Shown in pieces: positions 1 to 11,934 of a DNA stretch of 64,000 nt. The first letter of the stretch is position 1. Each line of letters begins with the position of its first letter. Below the pieces are notes generated by a model that was given only the letters and a program-made list of their open reading frames with translations, made no database searches and had not been told where the DNA came from. This DNA comes from Vicugna pacos. Lineage: Eukaryota; Chordata; Mammalia; Artiodactyla; Camelidae. Where the stretch lies: positions 32,350,501 to 32,414,500 of the forward strand of contig NC_132992.1 of NCBI RefSeq assembly GCF_048564905.1, given 5' to 3'. Both the position numbers and the translations under genes were made by a program.

Positions 1-299
1 CATGCAAATGTGCTTTATAGCCCAAAATTTGGTTAATTTATTATGTGTGTGCTTGAGAAGAAATAATCTCATTTTTTGATGCAGAGTTCCATATATGTCA
101 ATTAAATCAAATTTATTTGGATTTTCTATATAGTAAGTGACATTTTGTCTCTTTGGCCTGTCAGTAATTGACAGAGACATGTGGGGATCTCAGGGCAAGA
201 GTAAATTTTTTAATTTCTCTCTATAATGCTATCAATTTTTGCTTTATGTATACAATATTATTAAATGCATGGAAATTCAAAATCATTTCATCATGCTGG

Positions 300-1790
300 A
301 ATTAATTAAGCCTTTTATTATGGTTTCAAGACCTTCTTTATCTCTTAAAGTCTCTTATTTTCAGTTACAACATAGATTCCCAAGTTTATTTTGGTTAGTG
401 TTTTCCTGTCATATATCTTTTTCATCCTTTGATTTTCAAACTTTCCAGCTCTCGTGTTTAAATTAGTTTCTTCAAACAAGTGTATGTCTGGACTTGAGTT
501 TGTGTCAGTCTGAAAACCTCTGCTTTTTAATTGGTGTGTTAGTTCCATTTACATTTTTCAGAATTTTTCATAAATTAGGACTTGATTCCACCATGTTAAC
601 AGCATGTACTTTATATTTGTTTTCTCCTTTCTTTTCCTTTTGTGTGTGGGGGAAGGTGATTCAATTAGAGTTGTTGTTTTGTTTTGTTCATTCAATTCCC
701 CCTCTATTGGTTTGAAAGTTACATGCTTTTTTTAAAAAATAATCCTTTAGCACGACATTGTAAAATTATTACAAATCAATAAAAAATGTTTAAAAAAATA
801 ATAATCCTTTAGTGTTTACTTTTGAAATTTTACTATGCTTACTTAAAATCTAAGGTTAACCTATAGTTTAATCCCCTTTCTGAAAAATTCAACAACCTTA
901 AAATACTGTTACTTAGATCAAACTTTGCTGGTTTATATGCTATCATTGGTCAATATTTTAGTTACTGACTTTAAAAGGAAAAGACATTACTAATACAGCT
1001 TTATGCTGCCAATATTTATTTAGATTACCCCTATGTTATCAGTTCCTTTGATTACGGTCCCTTCTTGCATCTCAGATCCTCCCGAGATTTTTTTTGCTCC
1101 TTCCTGAGATACCTCCTTTAGAGTTGAAGGTCTATCGGAGATAAACTTCTGCAGGCTTAATTTCAACCTCATTCTTGAAAGATAGGTTACTTACAATTCT
1201 AGATTAATAGCTGTTTTCTGACAGCATCTTGAAGCTATTTTCCAGTATATTGTGACTTCCATTGCTGATTTTGAGAAGTGTGCTCTCAGTGTTATTGCCA
1301 TTCAATAGAGTCAGTAACCTCTTTCTTTCCTGACCGCTTCTAAAATCTTCTCTCTGACGTGACAATGTTTCTAAAATGTGGCTGTTTATACAAATTATCT
1401 GGGTTGCTGGTTGAAAAATCCTGGCAGATTCTCAGGTCTGTATCCTAGAGATTCTATGCTATACTGGATTCACAATAATTCACATCTATCTTTCAGTTCA
1501 CTAATTATCTCTTCAGCTCTATTTAATCTGCTGTTTGGCTTGTCCTCTGAAATATTACATCCAACAACTATGTTATTTCATTTACAAAAATTATACTTCG
1601 TTCTTTATCAAATCTACCTGGTCAGGTTTTCTAGTCTTGATTCCTTGCTCATTGTTAATTTCCTCTATTATCTTTCTAGTGTTGCATGCATAGATATTTC
1701 ACATTTAATAATTTCCATATTTGAAGACCCTGGGAGTAGAAATCTGTTGTTTATTTTCTCCTGGCTGTCATATCTTCCAGGATAATGAGA
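300..1790 (-). mobile_element. Old L1 (L1M-type) internal fragment, antisense
   Basis: This is a T-rich stretch with phrases typical of internal mammalian L1M sequence read on the opposite strand, such as the tcttcagctctatttaatct region near 1510. It is very diverged and has no meaningful open frame. Family and strand rest on remembered consensus and base bias. Confidence 0.4.
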
Positions 1791-2068
1791 TCAATAGTGA
1801 GTCTTCAAAGGAGTTTTTAGAAAGAACTTTGGCCTCTCTCCCTACTTTTTGGTCCGTTGCAACTCTCCACAGAGTGCTTCTGCCTTTCACCACAGCATTT
1901 TCTGACTTCTCAGTGTACTACTCCCTTCCACCTTCACTGAGCCATAGAACCATTTTTGGGGCTATGGTTGCTTTGGGTGGTCTGTCCTTCCATGGTGACA
2001 CAATTTTGGAAGAATCTATCATCACTGGTAAAGCATGTGCATTCAAGTTTACAGCTATTCTGCACCAG

Positions 2069-2087
2069 CTCACAAGAGGGCGGTGCT
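2069..2087 (+). promoter_or_regulatory. Candidate CTCF site upstream of TRAV36
   Basis: The string CACAAGAGGGCGGTGC fits the CTCF core (AGAGGGCG-GTGC form) and lies about 250 bp upstream of the TRAV36 leader. This is a motif match by eye only. CTCF/cohesin binding near V-alpha promoters is known in mouse. Confidence 0.45.
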
Positions 2088-2200
2088 CTATTTTGAATAA
2101 CTCCCCTGAGTGACTGATGGGAGGAATTTGAATTAAAGCCAGGTAATAACTTTTTTTTCCGGTTGGTTGAATAGCCAAATTGCTATCTCGCTTTCATGGG

Positions 2201-2223
2201 GTGTGTGTGTGTGTGTGTGTGTG
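2201..2223. repeat. (TG)n microsatellite
   Basis: A run of about eleven TG units lies about 110 bp upstream of the TRAV36 leader. Confidence 0.9.
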
Positions 2224-2331
2224 CCCGCACGTGTGTGCTGGGGAAAGAGGGTGTCGGTTCAAAAAAGAAAAGGAGAAGCTCAGGGCAGTGAATCACTTTT
2301 TGCCCAGGAAAGCCAACCCGGGAAGTGAAGG

Positions 2332-2874
2332 ATGGAGAAGTGGTCACAAGCTTCACTACTCATCTTTTGGCTTCAACTGAGCTGTGAGTAGCATTACTAC
2401 AAAGGGTGAGGGACAACCCGGAAAACCTGAGGATTAATCTTCAGAAAACCAAGGGTGAAAAAGTGGAATTCATTCTGACTTATCTGGGGGCACTTGTGGT
2501 TTTAATGGAGAATAATTATGATCTCTGAGAATATCTGATCTGACATCACTTGTTCTCTGGCTGACTTGTTGCTTTTTTCTAAACAGGGGTGAGCAGTGAT
2601 GACAAGGTGATACAGAGCCCCCCATCTCTGGTTGTCCATGAGGGAACCAGTGCAACTCTCAACTGCAGCTACAAAGTGACTAACTTCCAAAGCCTGAATT
2701 GGTATAAGCAGGAAGAAAAAGGTCTCGCATTTCTGTTTGTGCTAATTTCAACTGGGACTGAGAAGAAGTCAGGAAGATTCAAAGGCACATTAGACAAGAA
2801 AGAACTTCTCGGGACTCTGCACATCACAGCCACCGAGCCCGAAGACTCAGCCACCTACCTCTGTGCAGTGGAAG
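2332..2874 (+). CDS. TRAV36: T-cell receptor alpha (possibly alpha/delta) variable segment, TRAV36 type
   Basis: This segment encodes the variable domain of a TCR alpha chain. The human orthologue, TRAV36/DV7, can also join delta segments. The leader exon is 2332-2383, starting at an ATG and ending in phase 1 before a GTGAGTA donor. The V exon is 2587-2874, after a CTAAACAG acceptor. Splicing gives a hydrophobic signal peptide ending LSWVSS. The mature start DDKVIQSP, LVVHEG, LNCSY, WYKQE and LDKKEL match TRAV36 from memory. The 1st-Cys is near V-exon residue 26, the Trp near 38 and the 2nd-Cys near 92 (YLCAVE). The exon is open and a 23-RSS follows directly. It is the most 5' V gene here and looks functional. 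A CTCF-like motif lies about 250 bp upstream. Confidence 0.93.
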
Positions 2875-2913
2875 CACTGTGCTCACTAGTCACCTGCAGC
2901 CTGTACCCAAATG
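2875..2913 (+). promoter_or_regulatory. 23-bp-spacer recombination signal sequence of TRAV36
   Basis: The heptamer CACTGTG (2875-2881) is followed by a 23-bp spacer and the nonamer ACCCAAATG (2905-2913). The first three heptamer bases, CAC, are kept. The fourth and fifth differ from the consensus CACAGTG, so recombination may be weaker than for a consensus signal. Confidence 0.85.
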
Positions 2914-5900
2914 CTGCAGCTGAGGCTCCTGCAACTGTTAGGTGGGTTACTTGCTAAACTGGGCATGCTCTCAAAAACAAGCTGTAAGAAAAAGCAACTA
3001 TTGCTCAAGATCCCCGTGTCCATGTTGACGATTACTTCTGCGGCTTACTGAGTCCCAACTCAGACTGAGTCACATCACTGCATTCACTGCCTTCTCTGCG
3101 CTTTTCTATGGGAGTCAGCATCACTGACATTTTCAGAGGATCACTCATAATACCAACTCCATCACCACACTATTATGCCCTGTGGTAGAAATAAAGCCCT
3201 TTTACCAAGATTACACCAGCACCTAGTATGTGCACCACCCATCATGGTCTCTACCTGACAGCATGGATGGATGAACAGTTTGCTTTATTTTTGGTTTTCT
3301 GTTTCCGCTTAAATAGACACATTTATAGGTAGAGTTCCATCTGCAACTTTTTTTTGCTGGGCCTATTAGCAAAGAACAAAAAATGGGAAGTAGAAAGCAT
3401 CATTGCTTGAGTCAAACAAAAGTTTTTCTTCCCCGTTTGCAGGAGTCTTCCTTACTCCCTTGATTTGGGGGTTGTTCCGTATACTAGGTGCTTCATGAAA
3501 GTGACGTGGTAGAATCTTCTCAAGATGTTACACATTAATTTGAACTCTTAGTACCTTAAGCAGTCTCCCAAAAGAAAGGAGTTAGCCAAACTAAGCTATG
3601 CAAAACTAACATAAACTTAGCTTAGTTACGTTATGGTGTATTCTTTCAATGAAATATTATATAATCATCTATATTGTATTTAGAAAGAGTTTGCAATGGA
3701 AACAACTGTTTATTGAGAGTAAATGCTACATGCCTTGAACTTTGCAGATGTTATTTCATTGAATTTTCACAGTAACTCTGATGGCTCATTGTTCCTACGC
3801 TCAGTGAACAGATCAGGGGATGCAAATTCAGAAAGATTAAGGTCTCCTCCCAGAAAACAACTAATAGAGTTTGAAATCAAGTCTATCCAATTCCAAAGGC
3901 TATGCTTTCTCCATTATATGTCCCATGTTAAATATCACAGAGAAACAAATGTCTGCACAATATGACCACAATTACATATCAGAAAATTACACAAAACCCC
4001 AGAATAACACGTTTGACGTATGGATAAAATAACATGTTATTAATAACATGTGAATAAAATAACACAGTGTTGGTTGTCCTTGAGTACTGGGCTTAACACT
4101 ATTTATTATTTTTCTGCTTTATAACATTCTTTGTTTTTTTAAACTACCTGCTAGGGGCTTAATAGCAAGCATTTTTTCAGAAATAGAAAAAAAAAGACAA
4201 TATAATTCACTTTTAAATACTAAAATCCCAGTAAAGCGAAACTGAATCGTGTGGTTATTATCTGACATGCACAGTTTAGCTGGATTAAAACAAGAACTAT
4301 GAGTGACCAAATGACACGGCATTAAAATAAGATATCTGATTGCCAGCTCTTCGAAGTATTGTAGACTATCCCTTAAACTGGGAAGGTGTTAAAGTTAGAA
4401 AATGACCTATTTCTCCTGACAATTGATTTTAAAGACTAGCTTGTAAGTGGAGCGCTTTAATACCCCGTCTCTGTAGGAGGATGCAGATGGTAAAGGCAAC
4501 CTGGGCTCATGAGTTTAAGAAAATCCATTGCAGTTGAGCACATTTTAGATTGCACCGCCCGGGAAATGAGGAGACAGTGTAAGAAAGGAGCAGGTAATAA
4601 TCATTCCAGGGAAGAAACAGGGTCAAATGCAATAGAACGTTCCCGCCATTTTTCAGCCTGCACACACCTCTGCCCATTCTTCTTTCCTCCTTTTCTACAT
4701 CAAGAGCCAGAAACCAGGCAGCGGAGATGGGAGGAAAACTCAGCTTTCATTTACTTAAGGCTACAAAATCGAAGTGGGAAATTCTGTGTAAGTCTGCCTG
4801 GTATTTTTAAGACAAATACCAGAAAGTGAAAACAACAGGAAGAAGGAGGGGAATGTATTCATTTTTTCATCTGAAGTCCTAGGAAGACAAGAGCTAGAAA
4901 GAGGCCAATGACTAATCTCTCTGCAGACGACCATGCTTAATGCAGGAGGTGTGTTCCTCAAAGGTTGTATATAAACTGGATTTTTATCTTATCATCCTCC
5001 CCCACCCTTAATCCTCAAGTTTTGTACAAGGCTAGAATTTAAAATAAAAATTGCAATATGAACTCTTGTTGTTCACTGTAAAAATCGTCCCACCCTCAGC
5101 AATTTACAGTCTACGTGACCACAAGTTTTCCCATACACTATGCCTGTTGGAGACAGTGTCCAGTGCATTAAATACACAGTCACATATAGATACTTGTACC
5201 TTATGACAAATGTTTAACATTTATAAATACATATAGTGGGTAAAGAAGTCTATTATACTATTTGATCTGCTTTTCAATCTGTTTAAAAGAGTTCATAATT
5301 TTCGATATTTCTTTCACACGTGGTGGGAAGGGATCTCATGAGACTTCCCACATATCGGCTGAATGCAATGCCATCTATGACACACTGGAACATGGCTTTG
5401 AGCTGGCCAAGCTCACTATCATTCTTGGCTATAACTCATCAGGGTAGAAGTAGCTCGTTTTCAACCTTTGCAGATGGTTATGTAAATAGTCATGAGTCCC
5501 ATGTACCCCACTGAATTCTTCCTAAGGAGAAAATTGAGAGAAAAAACAAGAAACATGAAACGTGGGGTGTTATATGCAAAATTTTATAACAGCTTAAATA
5601 TTCAGCCACAGGATGGAGCCATCAACTTGTTAGAGTATGTTTTATTAAAAAGCTCTAAAATATAAAGATTATAAAGTGACATAAAAAGTGTTTATAGGGT
5701 AATATTAAGTTAGAGAAACGGAACAATGCCATCACCCTGTTCCTCAAGTGTTCTTAGTCTAGTCGCTAGTAAATCGACTAGTTTGTTCTTTTTAAGCTTC
5801 TGCCTAAAAAATTGTTTCTTATTCAATGGGGTTTTTAAGGCCCTTCTTCTGACTCTTTTTGTCCTTGCCTGACACACCTGGATCCAGAATATCCCATCTC

Positions 5901-5949
5901 TTCACAATATCCCCAGACAGTCCTGAAGAGATATACTCAAAAAATAAAT
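2914..5949. other. Intergenic DNA without a recognised gene
   Basis: The sequence is AT-rich. The part at about 3720-3935 resembles a minus-strand MIR (decline toward gatgttatttcattgaa and reduced-similarity flanks). I see no V segment, RSS or coding gene. The short open frames look like chance. Confidence 0.5.
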
Positions 5950-6100
5950 GAGGGAGGAGGGTATAACTCAGTGGTAGAGTGTCTGCTTAGCATGCACGAG
6001 GTCCTGGGTTCAATCCCCAGTACTTCCATTAAACAAACAAACAAACCTAATTACCCCTCCTTGAAAATGGAAAAAAAAATTACAAATAAATAAATAAACG
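5950..6100 (+). mobile_element. Camelid-type tRNA-derived SINE
   Basis: The tRNA-like head has a polymerase III A box (TAACTCAGTGG) and a B box (GGTTCAATCCC at 6007-6017). The tail contains CAAACAAACAAAC and TAAATAAATAAA. The head sequence is of the kind abundant in camelid genomes. Confidence 0.85.
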
Positions 6101-7361
6101 AAAGTGCAGATTTTCATATGCTCCCAAGGCCCTAAGTTTATATCTCAGAATACATGCGTCTGGCACCCTGATGGAAAGGCATGTCTCATGACCAGAATCT
6201 CCTTTGGAGAATCTGAGCACTTCTCCTTGCACTAGTTCAGAGCTGCATGAGGGAGTACTGACGAATCCCGATGCTGCCCAGTTCAGGGAGTTGAGCCAAT
6301 TCCTGAGATGCCATAAAGGGATTCTGGCCAAGACTCTCAAATGACTCCACCAAAAGGAAAGCCTCCTGAGACCCATCCCCAACCTTCCTGCATATAGTAG
6401 CTATTCAATAAATGGTATTTAGGATCAGTTAGTCTTACTACAGTAACTACATTGTACCTGATGGGATCTTTCCTGCAGTGGCATTCCAGGCACTGAAGCC
6501 ACTTAAAACGTAGGTCTCAGATCCTCCCACCCATCAGTCAGCCCAAACATGCCCCTCTCCCCTTTCTGGACTCAAGGAAGTTTATTATTCCAGACTGTGA
6601 CCTCCTCTCTTTTTTCCTTTTTCTTTTCTCTTCTTCTTCTTTTTTTTTTTTTCACTTTGATGGATCTATCTATACTTTCAAAAGAAAACTTTGGTGGGAG
6701 ACATTTTTGTTTATATGCTTGTTTGTTTGTTTTTTCAAAAAGGCTCCTGAGATGCAAAGAACACGGTAAATCCTCCCAGCTGGTCACAGACTCAAGAATA
6801 TTGAGCGCTGACAATCTGCACATCAGACGTAGCTGTCCTGGACTGAATAAGGCAGCTGGACAGTTTCTTTTTCACTCTTTCCTATTTCCTCCACAAGAAC
6901 CAATAGAATTTATGTCTTAGAAGACTAAACTTTTACCAAAATAAATACTCTAATTCTAATTAACAAGACTAATAATGAATGATTTCATTAGTAAAAGAAA
7001 AACACAAATTAAAGGAACATCTATGACCTCAACCTACAGAAATTCCCACTGTTAACTCTTTAGCATTTACACCTTCCATTTCACTTCTATTCATGAACAT
7101 GAAAAAATAAGTCTAGACAGATGTGGAGAGTTCACATTATTTCAAAGAACCGGTGTTTCTCAAAGTCACTGCAAAAGAGGATATTTCTGTTCCTTCCAAA
7201 AAAAAAAAAAAAAAAGCTCTCCGTAGTTAATTCAGTTGAGCTCCTCCCATTTCTGACTCATGAATCCTCCAGAAACCCCCTCCCAGTGACTTGATTATGA
7301 GCCTTTCATTTTGAAGAAGCCACTGAATAATGGAAGCTCATTACTGAGGACTCCAGGAGAA
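6101..7361. other. Intergenic DNA upstream of the TRAV37-position gene
   Basis: A CT-rich low-complexity tract (about 6600-6655) and an A-run (about 7198-7215) are present. No gene is recognised. The region immediately upstream of the leader presumably holds the V promoter, but I see no definite element. Confidence 0.5.
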
Positions 7362-7814
7362 ATGATGACTCTTAAGTTTGTCTTCACGTCACTTCTAGCT
7401 CTGACTCTTCCAGGTAACTGAGTCTGGTCCCGGATTCGAGTTGACCTTCTGGATGAGGCAGCTAGAATGACCCTTGGCTGGTGTGTGTTCTATGTTGCAG
7501 GACCTGGGAGAGCAGACTGGATGAGGCCCCAGGAGACAGAAGTATCTGGAACCGTGGGGAAGACTGTGAGCCTCCTTTGTAATTATGATACTTCATCTGT
7601 GGGCCCTGTTGATCTCTACTGGTTTCGACAGTATCCCAACCAGGCACCGGAATATATTCTCCACAGAGGATGGAGACACGCCGGGAAAGGGTACGCCAGT
7701 TTTGCCACAGAAAGGTTTTATTCGGAGAATACAGCAAATACAACAAGTCTGTACATCAGAAGTGTGGTGCCTGCAGACGCTGCCCTGTATCACTGTGCTC
7801 TGTACTCTGAGGGG
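7362..7814 (+). CDS. Intact, divergent T-cell receptor alpha variable segment in the TRAV37 position
   Basis: This V segment appears functional. The leader exon is 7362-7413 (MMTLKFVFTSLLALTLP), with two adjacent ATGs and a GTAACT donor. The V exon is 7501-7814, after a TATGTTGCAG acceptor. Residues typical of V domains are present: LLCNY with 1st-Cys near V-exon residue 26, LYWFRQ with Trp near 40, and ADAALYHCAL with 2nd-Cys near 98. The YPNQAPEYILHRG framework-2 stretch recalls TRAV26/TRAV4-like subgroups but is not a close match to any subgroup I can recall. It lies between TRAV36 and TRAV38, where the human locus has the pseudogene TRAV37, so orthology with TRAV37 is inferred from position only. 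The RSS is near consensus. The odd point is that the gene is open here. A separate subgroup is the alternative. Confidence 0.85.
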
Positions 7815-7853
7815 CACAGAGAGAACACGGCATAGGGCAGCCGCACAAAAACA
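7815..7853 (+). promoter_or_regulatory. 23-bp-spacer recombination signal of the TRAV37-position gene
   Basis: The heptamer CACAGAG (7815-7821), a spacer of exactly 23 bp, and the nonamer ACAAAAACA (7845-7853) follow the V exon directly. There is one mismatch to consensus in each element, and CAC is kept. Confidence 0.88.
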
Positions 7854-9280
7854 GCAGCCCGCGGGAGGAAGCAGCACGTGGCGCACCTAACCACACTGAT
7901 GTTTTCTTTTCTTTCTTTCTTTCTTTTTTTTTTGCAAGACACATCATGGGAATTTGGAGGCACTGGATCAGGAAAATTCTGCTCTAACTATATAATAGCT
8001 ATTAAGTTGTAGGAAAATAGCTGAAACTTTGGGGACTCCCGTTTCTTGAAATTAGAGATAATAACTCTACTGTAAAAGCTGTTATGAGACATAGCCTTTA
8101 ACCTCCAGTTAAGTAAGTGCCTGCTGTGTCCTTGATGTTCAGCAACTGGTAGATATCTTTTTTCCTCTTTCCCAGTAGCTCCTTTGGCCTCAGAGCTCCT
8201 TTCTACACATACCTGAGGATCTCTTTTATATCACACTGGCAATAGATGATAATAGAAATTAAAACCCTAAACACACACATCCAGCACCCAGAGGTGGCTC
8301 CTTTGCCCAGGGATCCCCAGTCACCATGCCAGGTGTGGAAGTTCACGCTCAGCAAGTCCGACCGTTAGAGAACAAAGGGGCGACACTGGTTCCTGAGCTC
8401 CCCGCCACGGGCATCTCTCACGGGGCGAGCAGGAGCAGGGGCTAGTTTCTCACAAGACTAAAGGGAGGGGGAAGAGCTTTGGCATTAGCAGGCGGTTGAG
8501 ATGAGAGAAACAGCTTGGATGGCCATCACCTTGCCCCTGTGTCAGTTCTTACCTCTCCAGGGGGAGATGGGAGGCCAGGCGAGGTGAGTGGAATCCTCAC
8601 ACAGGCTGTTCAAGCCAGTGGCCACCTGCCACCTGCGGCAATGGTTCAAACCACACTTCTGACTGACTATTACCATCCAATCCGGATCTGTGCAAAGCCT
8701 AGCATCTTTGTTTGCAGAGGTGTTGGATGGGGTGTAAAAGAGGAAGGACGATTTAGAGCCTTGTTCAGTATAACGTGCATCAGCCCCAGCACCCTACAGC
8801 TTCCAGGCTGGAAACCTCGGGCTCCTGCAGTTCCCAGGGAAGCCTGCCCCAGCCTCACTGTGGCTGAATACCTGCAAGTCATTAAGAGGAGCTTGGAAAT
8901 AAGACAGCAAATTGGATTTTTAACAATGTTTTCTTTTACAAAAAGAAACTTGGGTTAAAAAAGCGTTGAGAAATCCTGTGGTTAGAAAATAGCTTTCAAA
9001 GAGCTGCTTAAAGCTAACGTCTTTAAATAATTGAACTGTGAGCGACTGCTGTTCATGAAAGTATAAAATAATTTAAGGAGAATAACCCTGTTAGCTTCAT
9101 TCTGTGGGAAATTGTTCTTTTCATACCCTTTTGGGGACAGTACAACATTTTGGCATACTCTTTCCATAGTGAATTACTTGGAAAGGGATTATAAAAGTCA
9201 TTAAATGGTTCATTATTTTTGTTTCATTTCTCAAAACTGACATTATGGACTAATTTTAAGTAGGAAAAAACTCCTAGGCA
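7854..9280. other. Intergenic DNA without a recognised gene
   Basis: A CTTT-type low-complexity tract lies at about 7905-7935. The 147-codon open frame at 8515-8958 shows no familiar motif and no splice or promoter context, so I regard it as chance. Confidence 0.45.
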
Positions 9281-9289
9281 AAAAGGTAG

Positions 9290-9600
9290 TAAAAATTTTT
9301 TCAACCATTTAGAGAAATTTGATTGAATATTGTGCAACCGTTTAGCGAGCTAATTAGTAAAACTAACAACACAGAGATGTTCTTGACATGCAGTTAAGTA
9401 AAACAGAGTACAGATTGTAACCACGCTATTAATAATGCTAATATTAAATAATTGAAGTGCATAGATACAAAACTGGAAGGTTTGACACAAAAATGAAAAT
9501 AGGAATTTATTTAAGGCATTGTATTTCTCAGCATTTTAATTGTTACTTTTTCAGGCAATAATTATGGACTTGCCTCTACATAAATAAAGTTTTCAAAAGT
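9290..9600 (+). mobile_element. Old L1 3' end (L1M type)
   Basis: The order of phrases (gaatattgtgcaacc, gacatgcagttaagtaaaac, gatacaaaactggaagg) matches the 3' end of old mammalian L1 elements in sense. It is heavily diverged. Confidence 0.45.
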
Positions 9601-10389
9601 CCCTTAGCTCCAAACTCTGTAGCTTGTATTAAATAACTGAGGACTCTTCTCAGCCCCAGCTCCATGCCCCCGGCTCTTCCTCCTCTCTTTACCCACCGGC
9701 ACCAGCCTTCTGTTTACTGCCCTCCTAACTCCTCTTTCTTACTTTTCCCTGGCCCGCTGACAGAGCATCCACTGGAATGCTCCTTGTGTCTCCAACTCAT
9801 CTTTGATATGAGCAAGTAAGAAAAAGCAATCTTCATTCTTTGCTCTATAGTAGACCCAGTTGATGGAAGACTGAACTGATTGTACCAACAACTCAGAAAT
9901 CTCCATTGACCTCTCATGGGAAATGACTTCTGGTTTCAAAGAAGGAAGAATAGGCAAAGCTCTAATCTTCACAATGATTAGTTTTGACTTACAATTGTTT
10001 GAAAATATTTAGTTACATATTTAAGACATTTTAATTTGTACTTCTAAGAGATAAATGTCCTCTCATTTTTAGAAAGCTGGAACATGACAGATAAAGCTTA
10101 AGTCCTCTCTGCCTACATCTTCATCTGGTCTCTTTTCCCAGAGGTAAATGCTAATACATGTTTAGGCCCTTTGTCCTAATTAATACGGAAATAAATGCAT
10201 GCATGTACTGATGGAAAATATGTAGAATTATTTTATGACATTTTACATAAATATTAGCAGGCTATTTTTTTTTACAAAGCAACTTCCTTTTATTTTACTC
10301 AACAAAATGGACTTGTAAACTAGTCAAGTTGATAGAGATAATTTTATTCCTTTTTAATTCGTGCAAAGTATATCATTGTATCAATAGTG

Positions 10390-10560
10390 TATATTTTATT
10401 TAACAATACCAGTAGTGATAACACTATTTCTCTATAAGGTAGAAAATCAAGACTCAGCGAGGTTAACTGACCGTCACATGACTAGTAAGTGGCAGAATGG
10501 AACACAAATTACGTCTTCTGACTTAAATTAGAAGGTTCTTCTAACTCCAGTCTAAGTTTT
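10390..10560 (-). mobile_element. MIR SINE, antisense
   Basis: The pattern ataaggtagaaaatcaagac, then actagtaagtggcagaatgg, matches the reverse complement of MIR around its conserved core. Confidence 0.4.
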
Positions 10561-11343
10561 CCTTGTTTCTCATTTCCAACACACTTAGAGGCCAGGAGGA
10601 AGGATTTCTTCACAGAAACCTAATCTCCCAAGCAAATCTGAATATGTAGCTTCTTATATAAATTACCTCTCATCTAGCCTGGTCCTTATGGCTGTTGGAC
10701 AAAACAGAGAGCAAAACCCCTCCGCCCCGTATTTGTAAACTTTCCAATAATGCAACACTGTGTTTGATTTTGCCAATTTTTTCCTTCACTCCTTTCTCTC
10801 CAACCAAAGAAGCCTATCTCTATTCAGAATGCTCAACAACAGGGACTCAAGCCTGACGTTTGTGTCTAACAGGAAACAGAACAGGCATTAGATAACTGTG
10901 GGGAGTCGTCACATGGTGGAGCGTTGGCAGGCTGTACCGGATGCCTGTTTCCAGCTCGGCAGCATCACACAGCTCCGGCACTCTGCACGAAGCCGGTTGT
11001 GCACACAGAGCAGAGTGGAGCCCCGGGCTTAGCAGAACAGCACAGATTTTATTCAGGGAGATCATAAGAGTGCCCACATGTGCTGTCCCAGCTGGCCATG
11101 GGCAGCTGTGTTCCATCTTCCTTGGCAGGGACTGAGCCACCCTGAGGGTCCTAAGATGAGAGCATCTGAAGATGCTTTTCTGGACAGGAAAAGAAAATGA
11201 GTAATAAACATCAGGCTGTGATTTTTTTCTTTAATCTTCTTCAGACACGGGGATTTGGGGGTTCTAAACAGGCTGTTCAGAACTGTCTCACTGTGAGTTG
11301 CAGATCCAACCCATCCTCTTCTCTGTTGTCACTTGCTCTGTAG

Positions 11344-11633
11344 GATTCAACAGCTCCCAAAGAGTCGTTCAATCCCAACCTGAGATCTTCACACAAGAAG
11401 GGGAGTTTGTGGCTCTGAACTGCAAATATTTTGCAAGTAATCCCGTTATTTTCTTTCTTGGTTGGGGGAGCATCTCAATGGGGAGATATTTCAAGTGGTT
11501 TTTCAAAGTGCAGGAGCCTCCAGAAATTTTGATTTTCAATGATTTTCTTGACCTTGCAGAAAGCAGCCAAGAGTGTCATTCTCACTGTGAGGTCAGGAGA
11601 CTCAAGGGAGTATCTCTGTGCTCTCAGGATGCC
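11344..11633 (+). pseudogene. TRAV pseudogene with frameshifted framework 2 and a retained RSS
   Basis: A V exon begins after a CTCTGTAG acceptor. It reads well through framework 1: SQRVVQSQPEIFTQEG, then VALNCKY with the 1st-Cys. After about 40 residues the frame is lost in framework 2, and a WYKQ-like stretch cannot be read. A V-like C-terminus, SGDSREYLCALR, returns in another frame before the RSS. The start recalls the TRAV14/19/38 clade (AQ.VTQ.QPE), but I cannot assign a subgroup. No convincing leader exon was found. It is a host immune-receptor pseudogene that could still recombine but would not encode a V domain. Confidence 0.8.
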
Positions 11634-11672
11634 CACAGTAAAAGGAACAATAAAAACTGTAAGACCAAAACC
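11634..11672 (+). promoter_or_regulatory. Well-kept 23-RSS of the 11.3-kb TRAV pseudogene
   Basis: The heptamer CACAGTA (11634-11640), a 23-bp spacer and the nonamer ACCAAAACC (11664-11672) are present, each with one mismatch to consensus. The signal is far better preserved than the exon it flanks. Confidence 0.8.
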
Positions 11673-11934
11673 TCAGAGCTAATATCTCAGACTCACCTGC
11701 TGCAGGGAGTAGGGGAGACCCACTGACCCTAAATGAAAAGATTAGAAACTGTGGGCAGCATAACTGAAGTATGGAAAGGAAATGATAACTGTGTTGCAGG
11801 AAAAACCATCGCAAACTGCATTCGCTGAATGTTTTCAATCCTGTCCTCAAACTGACTCTCACTTTCAAATCTTAGCAGATTAAAAAAAAAAAAGCATTTT
11901 GTTTTAATTTGATTTTTTTCTTTTTTCTTTAAAC

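Noticed and set aside
5975-6020. tRNA gene
   Set aside because: The A and B boxes belong to the SINE head. The sequence cannot fold as a complete tRNA and is followed by a SINE tail. The same applies at 38460-38520 and 51590-51650.
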